Below are positions 12,337 through 24,507 of a stretch of DNA of 64,000 nucleotides, piece after piece. Positions within the stretch are counted from its first letter, which is position 1; each line of letters starts with the position of its first letter. A model generated the notes under the pieces. The model worked only from the letters and a program-made list of their open reading frames with translations. It was not told the origin of the DNA and made no database searches. The DNA is from Hymenopellis radicata (taxonomy: Eukaryota > Basidiomycota > Agaricomycetes > Agaricales > Physalacriaceae), in contig JADNRX010000092.1 of the NCBI GenBank assembly GCA_015501595.1, positions 99,238-163,237 of the forward strand. Reading direction: 5' to 3'. The translations under genes and the position numbers were made by a program.

Positions 12337-14065
12337 TTAGAAATAATCTATACCCTCAACAGGCTTCCTCTCGTCCTTTCTCACAGCCAGTTCTTCCTCC
12401 GTCCGCCTAACAGCGTGCAATAGATCTTTCCGTCGTGTCGCGTCATCCTTCTTGGGAGGAATCCTTTCCTCTAAATCCCTAGAAAAGCTCATGCTCACTC
12501 TCCTTGTTCTTGCATGCTCCACCTCAGGCTTCCGCTTCGGTGGAGACGCGTCACCATCAGCCCTCTGCTTCCCAGACCTCTTCGTCGGAGTGGATGCCTT
12601 CATCGGCGAACCTCTCCCCGTCTTCAAGAGCGCAATAACACGGTTGTCCTGGAACAACATCTGCGCCTTCACCTCCTTATATATCACCTCATCTATCCTC
12701 CCCATCTTGTACTTCATACGTCCCAGCGTGTTCATCGTTATCCCCTTCATCATCTCTCTCGATGTAGACGACATCCTCGACAGCAAGCCTCGATGCGGCG
12801 GGGACTGCGGAACCTTGACCTCCTCAGCCCGAGCGTAAGCCGGGGATGACTCTGCGACTTGCCCAAGCACATTGAAGGAAGGACACGCTTCCAGAGAAGC
12901 GACCTGTTTATCCGGTAGCATCACCGCGCTTAAGCATCCTAACGGGCCTACTTCGTCAATCTACCATCGGTGGTCAGCACACGAGCAACGCGTCAGAAAG
13001 CTGTGCAAACCGTTCTCAAATTGGTCCCCATCAAGTAACAAGGAATATCATGGAGCTTGAAATAGACAGACGTGGCCTGGATAACCTCCATCCCAGGATG
13101 TCGGCTCAGATTGACGTAGGTCGTTTTGCGCTTCCGTTCGTAGTAATCCAGGACCTGGTGAATCCGTTACGGTTAACGAATTCATCAAGCAAAGAAGCGA
13201 GGAACGAACCGGCCCAACTGATAGTGAAATGGCTTTCGCGCCAGCCTCCGCACACGCCGCAGCATGAGCTATCCCGCTAACATACACCGCATTCGACTGA
13301 ATGCGATGCTCGAAGTAGAGTTCATTTACCGCTCGTAGACCAGCTTCTGTCGCTGGGATCTACATGATCTTGATGAGCCAGCCTTAAGTGAGTGGCGTGT
13401 AATAAAAACCAACCGAAACGATAATCCTCTTTCTCTCGATCCCACCTTCCTCAAACATATCAATCAGCCGTATAGCGCTAGCGCATATGGCTTCTCCATC
13501 GTCATGTAGTCTCGTATCGACAAACGTAAAATGTGGGCCGGAGGATCTGTCTATCAGCGCTTTCCCGAGTTCGACGACCTGCTCACACAACACGGTTAGC
13601 GCCCCGCCAAGACATCAACACTCATGCTTACCAGTCGTTCAAACACGGCACTGTAAATAGTAGGAGCCCTCAGCTTGCCAGCAGACCTATACAACGATCT
13701 CAGAACGAACACACATCCAGAGATCATGACATTACTCACAGATCCTCCAATACCATCTTTGTCGCCACCCAAAGATGATAATAAACATGCTCGTCACCCA
13801 GCGCATCCAGAACCGTACCCGGACCGAGCGCTGTCCCCTCCAAGTCGTGTACCGACACCCCAGCCAAATCCAAAGTATCATAAACGATAGCGGTCTCCGC
13901 TGCGTGAAGACGTTCCTTCAACTTGGGTCCGGCGCACCCATGGACGTCTGGCGGGATACGCGCACGCGAGGAAGACGACGGGGTAGCATTCCGGATGTGT
14001 CGACGAACCGAAAGCGGCACGTCGCGGTTGATATCACGCGGCGTTAAAGGCGCCGGTACAGGCAT
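12337..14065 (-). CDS. Transaldolase-like protein with C-terminal extension; catalytic Lys apparently absent
   Basis: TIM-barrel aldolase family by motifs: GKALIDRSSGPHFTFVDTRL, GEAICASAIRLIDMFEEGGI, IPATEAGLRAVNELY, IAHAAACAEAGAKAISLSVG, VLDYYERKRKTTYVNLSRH and HPGMEVIQATSVYFKLHDIP. Introns of about 50 bp link these in frame. In transaldolases the Schiff-base Lys sits just before the IPAT segment (KIPAT). Here the best splice gives RIIVSIPAT, with Ser in that place. After the barrel come about 195 residues, basic and Lys/Arg-rich (PTKRSGKQRADGD, ERIPPKKDDATRRKDLL), ending GIDYF, that I do not recognise. The N-terminus is uncertain: the reading from 14065 (MPVPAPLTPRDIN) lacks the usual transaldolase N-terminal motif. 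It may be a non-catalytic relative or act on another substrate. Confidence 0.65.
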
Positions 14066-14466
14066 GAGTGGCGTTAATGTGCGTGTGCGGAGTCGTGAAC
14101 AGAGGCGTTAGAGGCTCACAGGCCCATGATATATAGGACCACGACGACGCGTCCACAGTCAAAGCTCGGTGTGGCCCCTTGTGCAGAATCAGGATTTTTG
14201 ATGAAGCCCATTGTTCGTCTGAAATGGGAATAATATGAGGCAGGGGCGAGCGGGGTTCAGTGTTTCCAGAAACGGAGATAGGAGATGCTTGGACGCTCTT
14301 TATGCTGGACGTTGCGTGGTTAATGGTGAAGAGCGACGTCGACGCGCCTATGTACATGGCGGTTCGAAAGCAAAGAGCGGATCAAGCCGATATCGCCGGC
14401 GACTGGGCGCCGGCATGAACAGCACTAGGAATATTTCATTACGATGCTTCTTGATAGTCGCTACGT

Positions 14467-14988
14467 CAAGAGGACCAGGATAAGGAAATGGGCGACATAT
14501 CTATGGTCGCGTGGTTCTCGCGTGAGGACCGCGTGTCGCGCAGGAGTCAGTCGGCATTTGCGGCATCCGACAGTGATGAAGCTGAATTCTTCTGTGGCCA
14601 GTCTGTGTCACCTCTATCCTCAGCGAAGACGACGAGAAACGTCTAGCATCACTCTCTTCGAATGTGTTTAGCAATGGTAGCCCTACTTCTGCTCACGATG
14701 ACGGTGACAACCATGGTGGGGGTCCAGAGAGACTGAAAGCGCCCTGCCACCCTTTACACGACGAAAAGTATTGCCTAAGTCCTCTTTAATGAATGTATTT
14801 AGTGTATGTTACTATTACTAGACATGTATTGAGAGTTACAAAGAGTTATATACTCAACGCTGTGAATGCGAGGTCCGCGGCCCAGGCCGCCCAGCATGCC
14901 GACTGACTTCCCTGCGCGACACGCGGTCCTCACGCGAGAACCACGCGACCATAGATATGTCGCCCATTTCCTTATCCTGGTCCTCTTG
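14467..14988. mobile_element. hAT-type MITE, copy 1 (522 bp)
   Basis: Terminal inverted repeats of about 90 bp start CAAGAGGACCAGGATAAGG and run to about the cagtcggcat segment. A perfect 8-bp target duplication CGCTACGT flanks it (14459-14466 and 14989-14996). No transposase. TSD length fits the hAT superfamily. Confidence 0.88.
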
Positions 14989-15116
14989 CGCTACGTAGTT
15001 TAAATCAACGCTGAGCAACCAATAGGTCTAAAATAATCAAGGCGAGAGAGGAAACACTTTAGATGAATGTATTTCTCCAGCTCGGAAGGCTGCTCATTCA
15101 ACTAGACACTTCACAT

Positions 15117-15633
15117 CAAGAGGTCCAGGATAAGGAAATGGGCGACATATCTATGGTCGCGTGGTTCTCGCGTGAGTATCGCGTGTCGTGCAGGGAAGTC
15201 AGTCGGCATGCTGGGCCGCGGACCTCGCATTCACAGCGTTGAGTATATAACTCTTTGTAACTCTCAATACATGTCTGGTAATGGTAAAATACACTGAATA
15301 CATTCATTGAAGAGGACTTAGGCAATACTTTTCGTAGTATGAAGGGTGGCAGGGCGCTTTCAGTCTCTCTCGACCCCCCACCATCGTTGTCACCATCATC
15401 GTGAGCAGAAGCAGGGCTGCCATTGCTAAACTCATTCGAAGAGAGTGATGCTAGATGTTTCTCGTCGTCTTCGCTGAGGATAGAGGTGACACAGACTGGC
15501 CACAGAAGAATTCAGGCTTCACCACTGTCGGATGCCGCAAATGCCGTCTGACTTCCCTGCGCGACACGCGGTCCTCACGCGAGAACCACGCGACCATAGA
15601 TATGTCGCCCATTTCCTTATCCTGGACCTCTTG
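15117..15633. mobile_element. hAT-type MITE, copy 2 (517 bp), core in opposite orientation
   Basis: Same terminal repeats as copy 1 (CAAGAGGTCCAGGATAAGG), flanked by its own 8-bp duplication CTTCACAT (15109-15116 and 15634-15641). Its core is the reverse complement of the core of copy 1, so the two inserted separately in opposite directions 120 bp apart. Confidence 0.88.
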
Positions 15634-15649
15634 CTTCACATAGATTCAA

Positions 15650-15725
15650 ACAGCCGTAGCTCAGCTCGTAGAGCATCAAATCGCCAAATGGCATTTGAGA
15701 TGCCTGTTCAAGTCAGGCCGGTTGT
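15650..15725 (+). ncRNA. tRNA-like element C
   Basis: 76-nt cloverleaf: acceptor acagccg/cggttgt pairs fully with one wobble, D stem gctc/gagc, T arm gcctg-ttcaagt-caggc. Pol III boxes TAGCTCAGCTCG and GTTCAAGTC are present. The anticodon arm is tcaaa/tttga with a 13-nt loop in which gcc can pair with ggc, like an intron pairing with an anticodon. Position 33 would be C, not the usual T. It starts 9 bp after the second MITE's target duplication. Confidence 0.6.
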
Positions 15726-16591
15726 ACTATGTATTGTTGAATGCTTTTTTTTGCTTCGTGTGGATTTCGGGATTCAAAATTCATTGCAAGGTTGAAGGAG
15801 CTGTGATATCAAACAACTTCATTCAAATTCTCCGCAAACAAATAAGTGGAAGTTTCTAGTGACCAAACATACACAGACCGTTGTACCCGCCAGCGAAGAC
15901 ACAATCTGAACGACGGACACATTGTCTACAAGCACCCACAATCGTCTGCCAGTGCGCCCGGACCGAGCGGTATGGCGGTATCCTTGCCATCGATAGGAAT
16001 CCATGGGCGAGTGCTCTACAGACGAGTGTCATGAGTGCCGAGTTCATAGAGATACAAGCGGCGCAAAAGCCGTACCCACCTAGGCGAGTGAATGCGTGGT
16101 TGGAGTTGGACATGAAGCTTGACTTGAAACTGCAACTGCCATACAGTAGCTCTTCATTCACTGTCATGCCGAGAACATGTCAAAGCCACCGTTCCTCAAG
16201 CTCAAGGCAGAGCTTGTGTCGTAATAGGTGCGGTGGGCTTTTCAGACCTGCTTCCTTCATTCATCAGATTGATGTAGGCTTATAGGAATGACCACATCCT
16301 TCTCTGCTTCTCCTGCCCGCTCTTACATGCCGAAGCTCGAACGCTCTCGAATCGTACCATCGAATCACCTTCTGATCTACAATGTACATCATCCCAATCA
16401 AACATCGGTTGATCTCAATCTATCCATATGGTCATCAATTCTCACCATGTACCTCCAACTGCACCAGAGAAAGCCAGTGCCTGCCATACATTCATCACGC
16501 AGGTGGCTCGGCATCTTTTTGTGGACATGGCGTTTATAACGCGGGTGTCCAGAGTGCCCGTGGAAATCTGCTTCTTCCTCTGCTTGGCAAG
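15726..16591. other. Intergenic, no gene seen
   Basis: Short frames only. The end is the promoter side of the 7TM gene starting at 16592. Confidence 0.4.
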
Positions 16592-17900
16592 ATGCCTCCA
16601 AGTCCTCAACCTTCCGTGTTCGAAGCACGCTCTCCTGCTGGTGAGATCGACGACGACGTCCACCGCAAAATCTTTGGTGAGTCTATTTGTCGGTAAAGCG
16701 TCGATATCCGCGCATCTCATATCTGCCTATGTAGTTTCTGCAGCTGTAGGAATGACAATCGCTGCGATTACGACGCTAGTCCGGGTCGCTCTGCGATTCA
16801 GGCGCTTCTGGTGGGACGACGGGCTTGCATTGGCCGCGCTCGCGCTGTTGGCTGTGACGGCAGCAACTGGGGGGCTTTATTATAACCTCCGAGGTAAAGA
16901 AGCATCGTGCGCGCGAACGAACGGACATTGACGATGAGTTGCCTTTGACTAGATGGGAGTGCAATTCCGCAAGGATCTCGTGTAGCGCTGTACTACATAT
17001 TCGCAGTTACCTTTGATATGACGATATGGTAGGTGAGTGTCCTTCTTCTCTTTTCGTCGTCAGTGAACAATGTAAAGGACCTCTCGGCTGTCCCTCATGG
17101 CGAACATCATACGTCTTGGGTCGTATCAGAAGCGGCTTTACACGGCAACAGCATTATTCCTAGTCGCACTACTCATCCTTGTTGCTCAAGTCTTTTGGGT
17201 ATGTGAGCCCCAAGACCGCCACACGCACTGGAAGAGCGATCCAGTGCCACAGTGTGTCTTGGGCAGGAGCGTAGCGATAACCCAAATTACCAGTTCGTGT
17301 CACATTGCTTTCCCGATGTGTATTCTAATTCGAGTGACTCTAGCCGACGTCTTTGCGGACATTATACTCATTGCGGCTCCTCTTTTACTTCTCAGGTACA
17401 TGCAGTCGAACGAGATCAAGATGCAAAAACTCCGCTTGGGCGTATCATTCGCTGTCGGCGGCTTCACCTCAATCGTTTCAATCGTTCACGCCGTGTATCT
17501 GCTCCAGAACACGCAGATATCTATCGTTGTCAGTAACGCCGAGGTACGAACTTCTTCTTCGTTTGATTGCTCACGCTTACGCGACTACTTATAGCTCTCT
17601 GTCTCCGTAATAATATCCAACTTCGCGGTCCTGGTGGCAGCGGCGACTCGTCTCTGGAATAAGTATCATCCCGCTAAGCAGGAACCAGAGCACTCGACGA
17701 TGCAGTTTGAAACGCCGCCCGGCGTACGAGCGCAGAAGTCGACACTGAGCTCAGACTCAGTGGGTGCTATGGATGATGGAGCGTTTGCCATCGAGATCGT
17801 TAGTCGAGGAGACGAATCACACTCGGACGATGGCATTGCCAGTAGTCGCGGGAAGGAGATTGCTGCATATGCCGATACACGGGGTAGTTCAGTATTCTAG
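16592..17900 (+). CDS. Rhodopsin-domain 7TM membrane protein (fungal)
   Basis: Integral membrane protein. Starts MPPSPQPSVFEARSPAGEID; intron 16677-16734 leads to SAAVGMTIAAITTLVRVALR and FWWDDGLALAALALLAVTAA, the typical first helices and WWDD signature of fungal rhodopsin-domain (PTH11/SAT-type) proteins. Further helices follow: VALYYIFAVTFDMTIW, TATALFLVALLILVAQVFWV, DVFADIILIAAPLLLL, VSFAVGGFTSIVSIVHAVYL and VSVIISNFAVLVAAATRLW. The tail is polar and Ser/Asp-rich and ends AYADTRGSSVF. All five or six introns can be spliced in frame, so it looks intact. Ligand and partner are unknown. Confidence 0.75.
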
Positions 17901-18531
17901 CAGTAGTGAAACGCAGTCTTCGACAGAACTGAGTGGTAATTTATGTAGGCAAGCGCATGTGCAAAGCCGGGGGGCTTCCTGACCAAAACCGTAACGAATT
18001 GAGGAATAGATTTGTGCTGCCTTTCGGAGTCGAAGAATTTTCATTCCAAGTCGGGGCCCTCCATGCTGTCAGACAGAAATGCGCTGTTCTTCCCGGATCC
18101 TCGATATGAGTAGCCCAGCCGCCATAAATTCGATTTAACTAATTTTAATTTTAAGTCTGACACGCTTCGGATCAAACGGCATCAATGCAGAAGCTCGTTC
18201 AGGGTCACCTTTAAGTACCTGTCTCTTTCTTTCTTGTACCACATTCAACATTGTCGCGGACAGGCCAAGCGCATTGCACGAAGAGCGAATCCGCCGAATA
18301 ACCGCGATGTTTTCCATCCATGTATGACCGCTTGTCAGTTACAGATGCCCTGAACGGACAATTGGATTGAAGACAGTATTGACTGCTCCATTTTCTCTGT
18401 TCCTCCTTTTCGCTGCCGTCTTTTGGGATTGACGTGAAGAACTAACTGGGCTGGACGGGTATAAGTACCAACGCATGCTATGGACTCTACTAAAGCACTC
18501 ATCCTTCGCTACTTCATTCCCATCACCACCA
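17901..18531. other. Intergenic, no gene seen
   Basis: 3' flank of the 7TM gene and promoter of the lipocalin-like gene. No coding signal recognised. Confidence 0.4.
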
Positions 18532-19215
18532 ATGGCCTCTTTCACTCCCGAAAACATGTCCGGAAAATATAGGCTGGTGCGTGTTTCCTTCTCGTCTCGC
18601 GTTATGACGCTCACGTAGTTGAAATCCAACAGAACAAGCAGTTATCTACGAACATGGAGGAATTGATGCAGATTCAGAAGGTCGGCTGGGTGGTTCGCAA
18701 GGCCGTCACCAGCGCGCCTGTCGCGTTGAGTCTCACACACGACAACACGACTTTCAATGCTCTTGCGGAGGTTGCCGGGATTCCTGGGACTGCCAACAAC
18801 AGACGCCTCGACGGCACGTCCATTGAGGAGAAGCATCCTATCCTTGGTCTCATCAACAAGCGCGCTGTGGTCGCCGTCCTGGGCGACGTTACCGAGGCCT
18901 TTTTGAAAGACGCTTGGAAGGGACTGGATCCCGCTACCAAATTGGTGCTCACCTCCTACGAGAGTGTTAAAGAAGGATGGAAGACACTTGAGGTACGGCG
19001 ATGTTTATAGTACTCTCTTGCCGTGTACGACACGCACTGGGCACTCCTAGGTTACCACTGTCCAAGAGGTCGACGGCCAGGTTCGCTTGGTCTTGTACTG
19101 CTTTGGAACCAACGACAAAGGAGAGGTCGTTTGCGGCCGGGTGGTTTATGACAGTCAGTCTTTGGTCGGTTCTACTGTTCGTGAATTGTCGCTAATAACC
19201 ACCAGGAGTCGATAA
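18532..19215 (+). CDS. Lipocalin-like (fatty-acid-binding-like) fungal protein
   Basis: Starts MASFTPENMSGKYRL and splices over a short intron (ending gaaatccaacag at 18632) to NKQLSTNMEELMQIQKVGW. The pattern MSGKY..N..LS...ELM.IQ.VGW..RKA matches the small cytosolic lipocalin-like proteins common in basidiomycetes, which form a beta-barrel for hydrophobic ligands. Further exons give GIPGTANNRRLDGTSIEEKH and a C-terminal strand region LVLYCFGTNDKGEVVCGRVV. Stop at 19213-19215. About 180 residues, close to the usual size. No signal peptide. In-frame throughout, so it is probably functional; ligand unknown. Confidence 0.7.
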
Positions 19216-20379
19216 ATAAATGCATTGAATGTTCTGTGTATACGACTACGGTCAATTGCAATGCGTCTTTTCCTCTCTCGCTTGGAACATCGAAAAGCTC
19301 TGCATGAAAGTGTATTGTGAAGTCGATCACGAGGAGGACCAAACGCCAGACTGAATTCTGGTTTTTTTGTCAATGGTACTGATGGACGTGTGTCTGCGAT
19401 CCTCGTCCGAAGTCCCGAAGGCTGCGGGTAACATAGAAGCTCTTCAAGACTCACCAACAATGGTATGGTGGGTGACCCATCTTTTTTTGAAGTGACTCCA
19501 TCCTCTTTACGCTGCATTATAGCTGTCGCGGACCGTGTGCTGCACTCAACTCATTTCCCGACCTATCGGTCTCGAAAAATATCGCTACAGACCTATCAAT
19601 CAAGACATCATGCCTGCAAGCAGTTCGCAGCTCCACCGCCGTACGCAGTCATCGGCGGCGACCAGCCAGACGAGGTTGGTGACAGCGAGAAAGAAGCATA
19701 GATGCTGCGATCCGAAATCTTTTCACTTCGAACCATCACCATCATCATCGTTCCCAACAATGACCATACTCATTTCGCATATTTTTGCACACACATACAG
19801 CAAACAGTAACACTCGGGATCTCACGGCTATCCCACCGCCAACTCTCCGACCATGAGAGCCTGAACAGTGACAGCGCCATGAGGGGCGCGTCGAGGACAG
19901 CGCGAACCTTGAGAAAGTGCGCCCCCAACGCCTTTTCTGAAATGTTTTACCTTTGCTTATACCGACGACAGACATTACGCGCGCGCTGAAACCTTGTCAA
20001 TGCATGATATCTTGATATGAAGGGATAAGCGTGGAAACGGCCAGAAACACAGTTGCGAGAAGTTCGACAAACAGATGTTCTCAGCGATGGCAGGCTAATC
20101 GGCGTAGTCACTGGAATAGCGCGTTCTGCGGACGAAAGCGCTACTAATCTACTCTGGATCCATACACACTCGGGCTCAGCCGGACCTTCTTCCTCTGCAC
20201 CCGCGATAACCCTCAATCTCCCTGTCCTGCGTTGCCTAATGACTTGCTTCGAATCACGTCCTCATCACCAGGTGGACTAGCGCGTCCCGACACGAGACTG
20301 TGTACGGTACGCCACTTCTGAATTCTCACATACAGAAGTATAAGACCTATGGAAGGGAAGCCTTCGCCGTTATCCTGCT
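19216..20379. other. Intergenic, no gene supported
   Basis: A frame ending PPPYAVIGGDQPDEVGDSEKEA (stop near 19701) has protein-like composition but no exon partner. The rest is short overlapping frames; the end is the promoter side of the P450. Confidence 0.35.
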
Positions 20380-21756
20380 ATGCCTACTTTCACTCAAGCC
20401 TTTGTTACTTGTGTTTTCCTCGTCGTTGTGGTCCTCCTCATCAAGGTGTTCCGACAATCTGCAGTCTCACTCGTCCGAGGACCGCCATCATCCTCGTGGC
20501 TCCTAGGTAAGCCTCCTTCCTTCCTACCAATCATACACGAACCATTTGGCGCTGGGGAATGAACAGGCCACGAGAAGACTCTCCTCGCTCAAGATCAAGT
20601 GGGTGATGCAGAGTTTTCTTGGTTCCGCGAGTACGGAAGTACTCTACGCATTAAAGACTGTTTCGGGGTGCGCGCGAATCCGCCGATGGAAATCGGTATT
20701 TCTAATCTGAAAATGCCTTACAGGTTAACAGGCTCATGACCGCCGACGCGAAGGCCCTCCAGCACATCTTACACACATCTGGGTATCGATATCCCAAAAC
20801 GGAGGACGTCAATCACGCAAATTTGCTCATGGCGGGAAACAGTATTGGAGTAGTTGGAGGTGCGGGATTCTCTCACGCTCTGTTGTTGTACTGACATCAG
20901 TGATCTCATACAGGCGCGACTCACCAGCGTCACCGAAAGGTGCTCAGTCCAGCGTTCTCTTCCGGTCAGTTGCGGACATTTATATCGCATTTCCAACGTT
21001 TGTCGTTCAAGGTCACATTTATTCATATGGATCTGTTCTTGCAGGAGGGACTACGCCTTCATCCAATCCTTCCTTTTATGTCCCGTCAAGCGCAGCAAGA
21101 TGATGTCGTCCCACTTTCTGAACCAGTTATTACGAAGACGGGTGCCAAGTTGACTGAAATTCCTGTTGAGAAGGGGCAGAGTGTCTGGATTTCGATTGCT
21201 TATTACAACAGGTTGGTATATTCGTCCGTCTATTTAGTGTACGTCCTCTGACATTTGCTAGGAACCCCGCTGTCTGGGGCACGGATGCGGATCAGTGGAA
21301 TCCCGATCGCTTTCTAGAGGGACGTGGCGCTGGGAATTCGGAGAAAGTGTCCGTTGGCGTCTATGCGAACGTGTAAGTCGCTAGTACCATCATTGTTGCC
21401 CTGATACTGGTACTGATCAATCGGACAGTTTGACCTTCAGTGAGTCATTTCCCCTTCTGTTTTGTCTTCAAACTCTTCTCTTAACTACTGTTCGCAGGCG
21501 CCGGAATCCGCAATTGCCTGGGTTGGCGATACTCGTAAGTAGTGACACTCTCACGAGTTTTGTCGGCTGATCGAGTTCCATGTCGAGTGTCATGGAGATG
21601 CAGACGATCTTGACCGACTTGATGGAAAGTTTTCGGTTTGCGCCTTGCGAAGGTATCGAGGTCAGGAGAGCTGTGGGCGGGATCATGATGCCGATAGTGC
21701 GTGGAAAGGAGGGTGAAGGTACACAGATGCCGTTGCATGTTACGGCGTTCAATTGA
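20380..21756 (+). pseudogene. Cytochrome P450 with large internal deletion
   Basis: Starts with an N-terminal membrane anchor (MPTFTQAFVTCVFLVVVVLL) and SLVRGPPSSSWLLG. Exons follow with HEKTLLAQDQVGDAEFSWFR, YGSTLRIKDCFG and HRKVLSPAFSSGQLRTF (helix C region). The next coding block is already EGLRLHPILPFMSR, the K-helix ExxR, then PDRFLEG (PERF region) and FSAGIRNCLGWRYS with the heme-ligand Cys. About 200-250 residues (helices D to J, including the oxygen-binding I helix) are missing, and no matching sequence lies between 20999 and 21050. It keeps heme-binding and anchor parts but should not be an active monooxygenase. From 21305 onward it is duplicated in inverted form at the right end of the window. 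Confidence 0.75.
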
Positions 21757-22584
21757 ATATGAAGGCCATGATGTCGTGTTTCTTGGAAGACTTGTATGCA
21801 TACCCGATCTTATCTCTTTTCGTTGACCGAGTTGATATCACCCTTCAGACGCGCAGTCAGTACTTCCGAGCTGTATTTTGAGGTGGTTGCTAGCTGTAGA
21901 CCTTGGCCAGTCCAGATGAATAGCGATTCAAAAAGGCTGCTCCTCCTTTACTGCCGTGTTCATATGCGGTGAGAATCCATATGGTCCACTACATATGGAG
22001 AAAGCTAGTGAGAGCAAGACGTTGAGACTCAATCCAACGAGACACGTGTTGTTGTTTCTCATCAGCAGCCTCCACATCGTACTATCGTTCAAGCAATCTC
22101 CCATTCAGAAGCTTTCTAGCTTTGCTTCTCCATGAACTCGTATTCTACAGAAAGTTGGTTCCCGTTACCCACTTCTCGTATCCAGAGATGGGCTATGGCC
22201 CACTAGTGATGACGGGATCGACGGATGGAGTGTACACGGACACGGACGAATGTCGTTCACATATATGAGCCCCAATACTTGGACGTTTGTAGGACAAGAG
22301 GATTTTCGAATTTGAATTCAATTGAATTGGTCGCCATTTGAACCACCACGTGACACGCGTTATTGCCTTGTGTTTTGCAGCAGCCTCCATCTTCTTTTCT
22401 CCGAGGACGACGACAAGGCAGTTGCCAATTCAGAGAGCTTAAGCCACATTGCGACGCCTTTAGTCGCGTGTACGTCGAGCTCTTAATATTATCATTCGGA
22501 GAGCTTCAAGCAAGGTATATTCCATCATGGCATTTGTAGCTTTGACACTGAGAACTATCTCGTCGACATCTACAGACTTTTACT
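21757..22584. other. Intergenic in left arm
   Basis: 3' flanks of two convergent genes, the P450 and the O-acyltransferase. No gene seen. Contains a palindrome gaattcaattgaattgg near 22315. Confidence 0.4.
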
Positions 22585-23839
22585 TTAACGTACGGCAACG
22601 TTTACGACTAGCTCATACCACTCCCTTGGGAAAAGTGTCCTGTCAAACATGCCCAATAGTCCCAAGCGATGTATGGGATCCCACCATGGTGGCAACGTGA
22701 TATAGAACCATACAAGGACCCACAAAAAGCCAAGGGTACGGACAGATCGCGCCTCTTTGAGACCGAGTCTACCCACGGCGGCAATAACGCCGTCTTCGAA
22801 GGCGATGCCGGTGGCTTGGATGAGAAAGAATGTCACGGATGTGCTGTTTGTCCATCCCATTCCTGCGGTATACTCGGCTACCAAGTGCATGATACCGGAG
22901 AGGACGAAGGCGACATATAGTTGGACGTATGATGAGGCATTGGTTCCGGCCTTTAGATTCAGAACCTGGCGTGCCATGAATTTTCCATGTGCCGATAAAA
23001 ACTGAAACCGCTCTGTGAGTTATATTTATCTTGCTAGAGACGGCGTTACTTACGCCTCGCAGGAACTGATGCCACACGCGCCTATTAGGAAGTGTTAGAC
23101 TTCGTGTGTCCAAGATCCCCGAAGATACGCACCCCCAAAATCTCCGAAGAGTATAAGCGTCACTCCAATAGCCGAACGAGTGTGTCCAATCTTCTGGGCG
23201 AGAGAGGTGCAGCGCGACAGAAAGTATACTGACCGCGCCGTGAATGAGGACAGCGTTGCCCTCGACCATCGTCAACCAAAATAACATATCTACAGGCTTC
23301 CAGTACCAGGGCCGTTGCCCAAACGATACACCGTCCTTCGTAAATGCTGGGCACTGCATAACGTACAGAGTGGCGCTATCGACAGCGACCGCCCACATAG
23401 CCATTGACACGACTTTCTCAACGATGAACGAAGTGCGAGGAGTTCCGGGTGTGGCACGAGGGCGGAACACCTTGGGCTCGTTGCTCCACCCAACCCCACG
23501 GAGACTGGAAGACAGCCGTAGCCCCCATTTGGCGCGTGCTCCAATGGGCGCCTTTTCGATGGGCTCTGAGTTGTGTTGGCGCGCCCACTGGCGGTCGCGC
23601 TGGGGCTGGGAGAGGAGGATCAAGTCCGACGCGGTGAGGATGAAGACGACCATGGCGAAGGCCATTAGGTAGTCGACGACTTCGCTTCCCGTCGTCGTGG
23701 TGAGGAGATAGACGCATGGCACTGCGCTCCCAATGAAGAAAATCCACCGGGGGACGGAGGGCGTCACGATCAGAGAGGTGGTGAGACTCGTAATCGCTAC
23801 GAGCAACGCCCCGACAGAGAATGAGCTGCGGTTGTGCAT
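22585..23839 (-). CDS. Wax-synthase-like membrane-bound O-acyltransferase, left copy
   Basis: Polytopic ER enzyme that transfers acyl groups to alcohols or terpenoid hydroxyls. Chosen start MHNRSSFSVGALLVAITSLT at 23839. Helices include WIFFIGSAVPCVYLLTTTT and VVDYLMAFAMVVFILTASDL. RGVGWSNEPK is the family's early signature. RRFWG spliced to RVWHQFLRG and on to FLSAHGKFMARQV matches the wax synthase domain, and SGIMHLVAEYTAG carries the conserved His. Two short introns (about 23131-23080 and 23056-23004) splice in frame. C-terminus WYELVVNVAVR. About 380 residues, normal for the family. In fungi such enzymes often acetylate terpenoids within biosynthetic clusters, which fits the nearby P450. 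Confidence 0.8.
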
Positions 23840-24507
23840 CGCAGGAAAGAATTGACCGTTCAAGAATTTGGATGGGAAGTTTATGTGCTTTTTTTCTCAC
23901 AGCAGTCTGGAATCAGCTGATATGATAGGCTCATTCTGATCAGAGAATTAGGAAAGGCTTGTCATGTCGTAACTAGGCGTCTTGGGTGCACCAGGACTCC
24001 CTCGACTCGAGGAACCTGCAATTGAGTGTCCATGTCAAACCCATCTAGGCAAAGGTCGAACGAATCAACGACCGGCGATCAGCGATTTACCGTGGGTTTG
24101 TGATGCACATCAGTGGGCCATATGCATTCGAGCCTCCTCTCGTAAGTAAGTCCTCTCCAGTCCTCTTCTTCCGTGAAACTAAAGATCGTCCAGTGTGTAT
24201 ATCAACGTCCACACAAAGTGCCGGAAGCTTTCGTCGGTCATCATATATCTTCGGGAGAAGCATTACTGAATTCAGGGATTCAGTGATAAAGGAAGACGCA
24301 GGCCAACTCCGAGAAATGGCCACTGTTTTTATAGTGCGTCCGCTGGAGAGAAAATCGCGTGCTCCTTTCGCATGATCCCTGCAATAATGTCGTTACGCCC
24401 TGACAAAAAGTCAGTATTTAATTGTGTTATTGTGCTTCTCGTGCTTATATGCACAGTCGAGAAGCTACCTCTTTCGTTCTCGCCCTGCCCTTCGCCTTCG
24501 CAGTACT

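Noticed and set aside
15650..15725. Straight call as a tRNA-Gly(GCC) gene
   Set aside because: The loop is 13 nt and position 33 would be C; without a covariance search the anticodon cannot be assigned.
24087..24375. Frames on both strands (about 80-90 codons) present in both arms
   Set aside because: Being in both arms only reflects the duplication; no domain, and the region is the 5' flank of two divergent genes.
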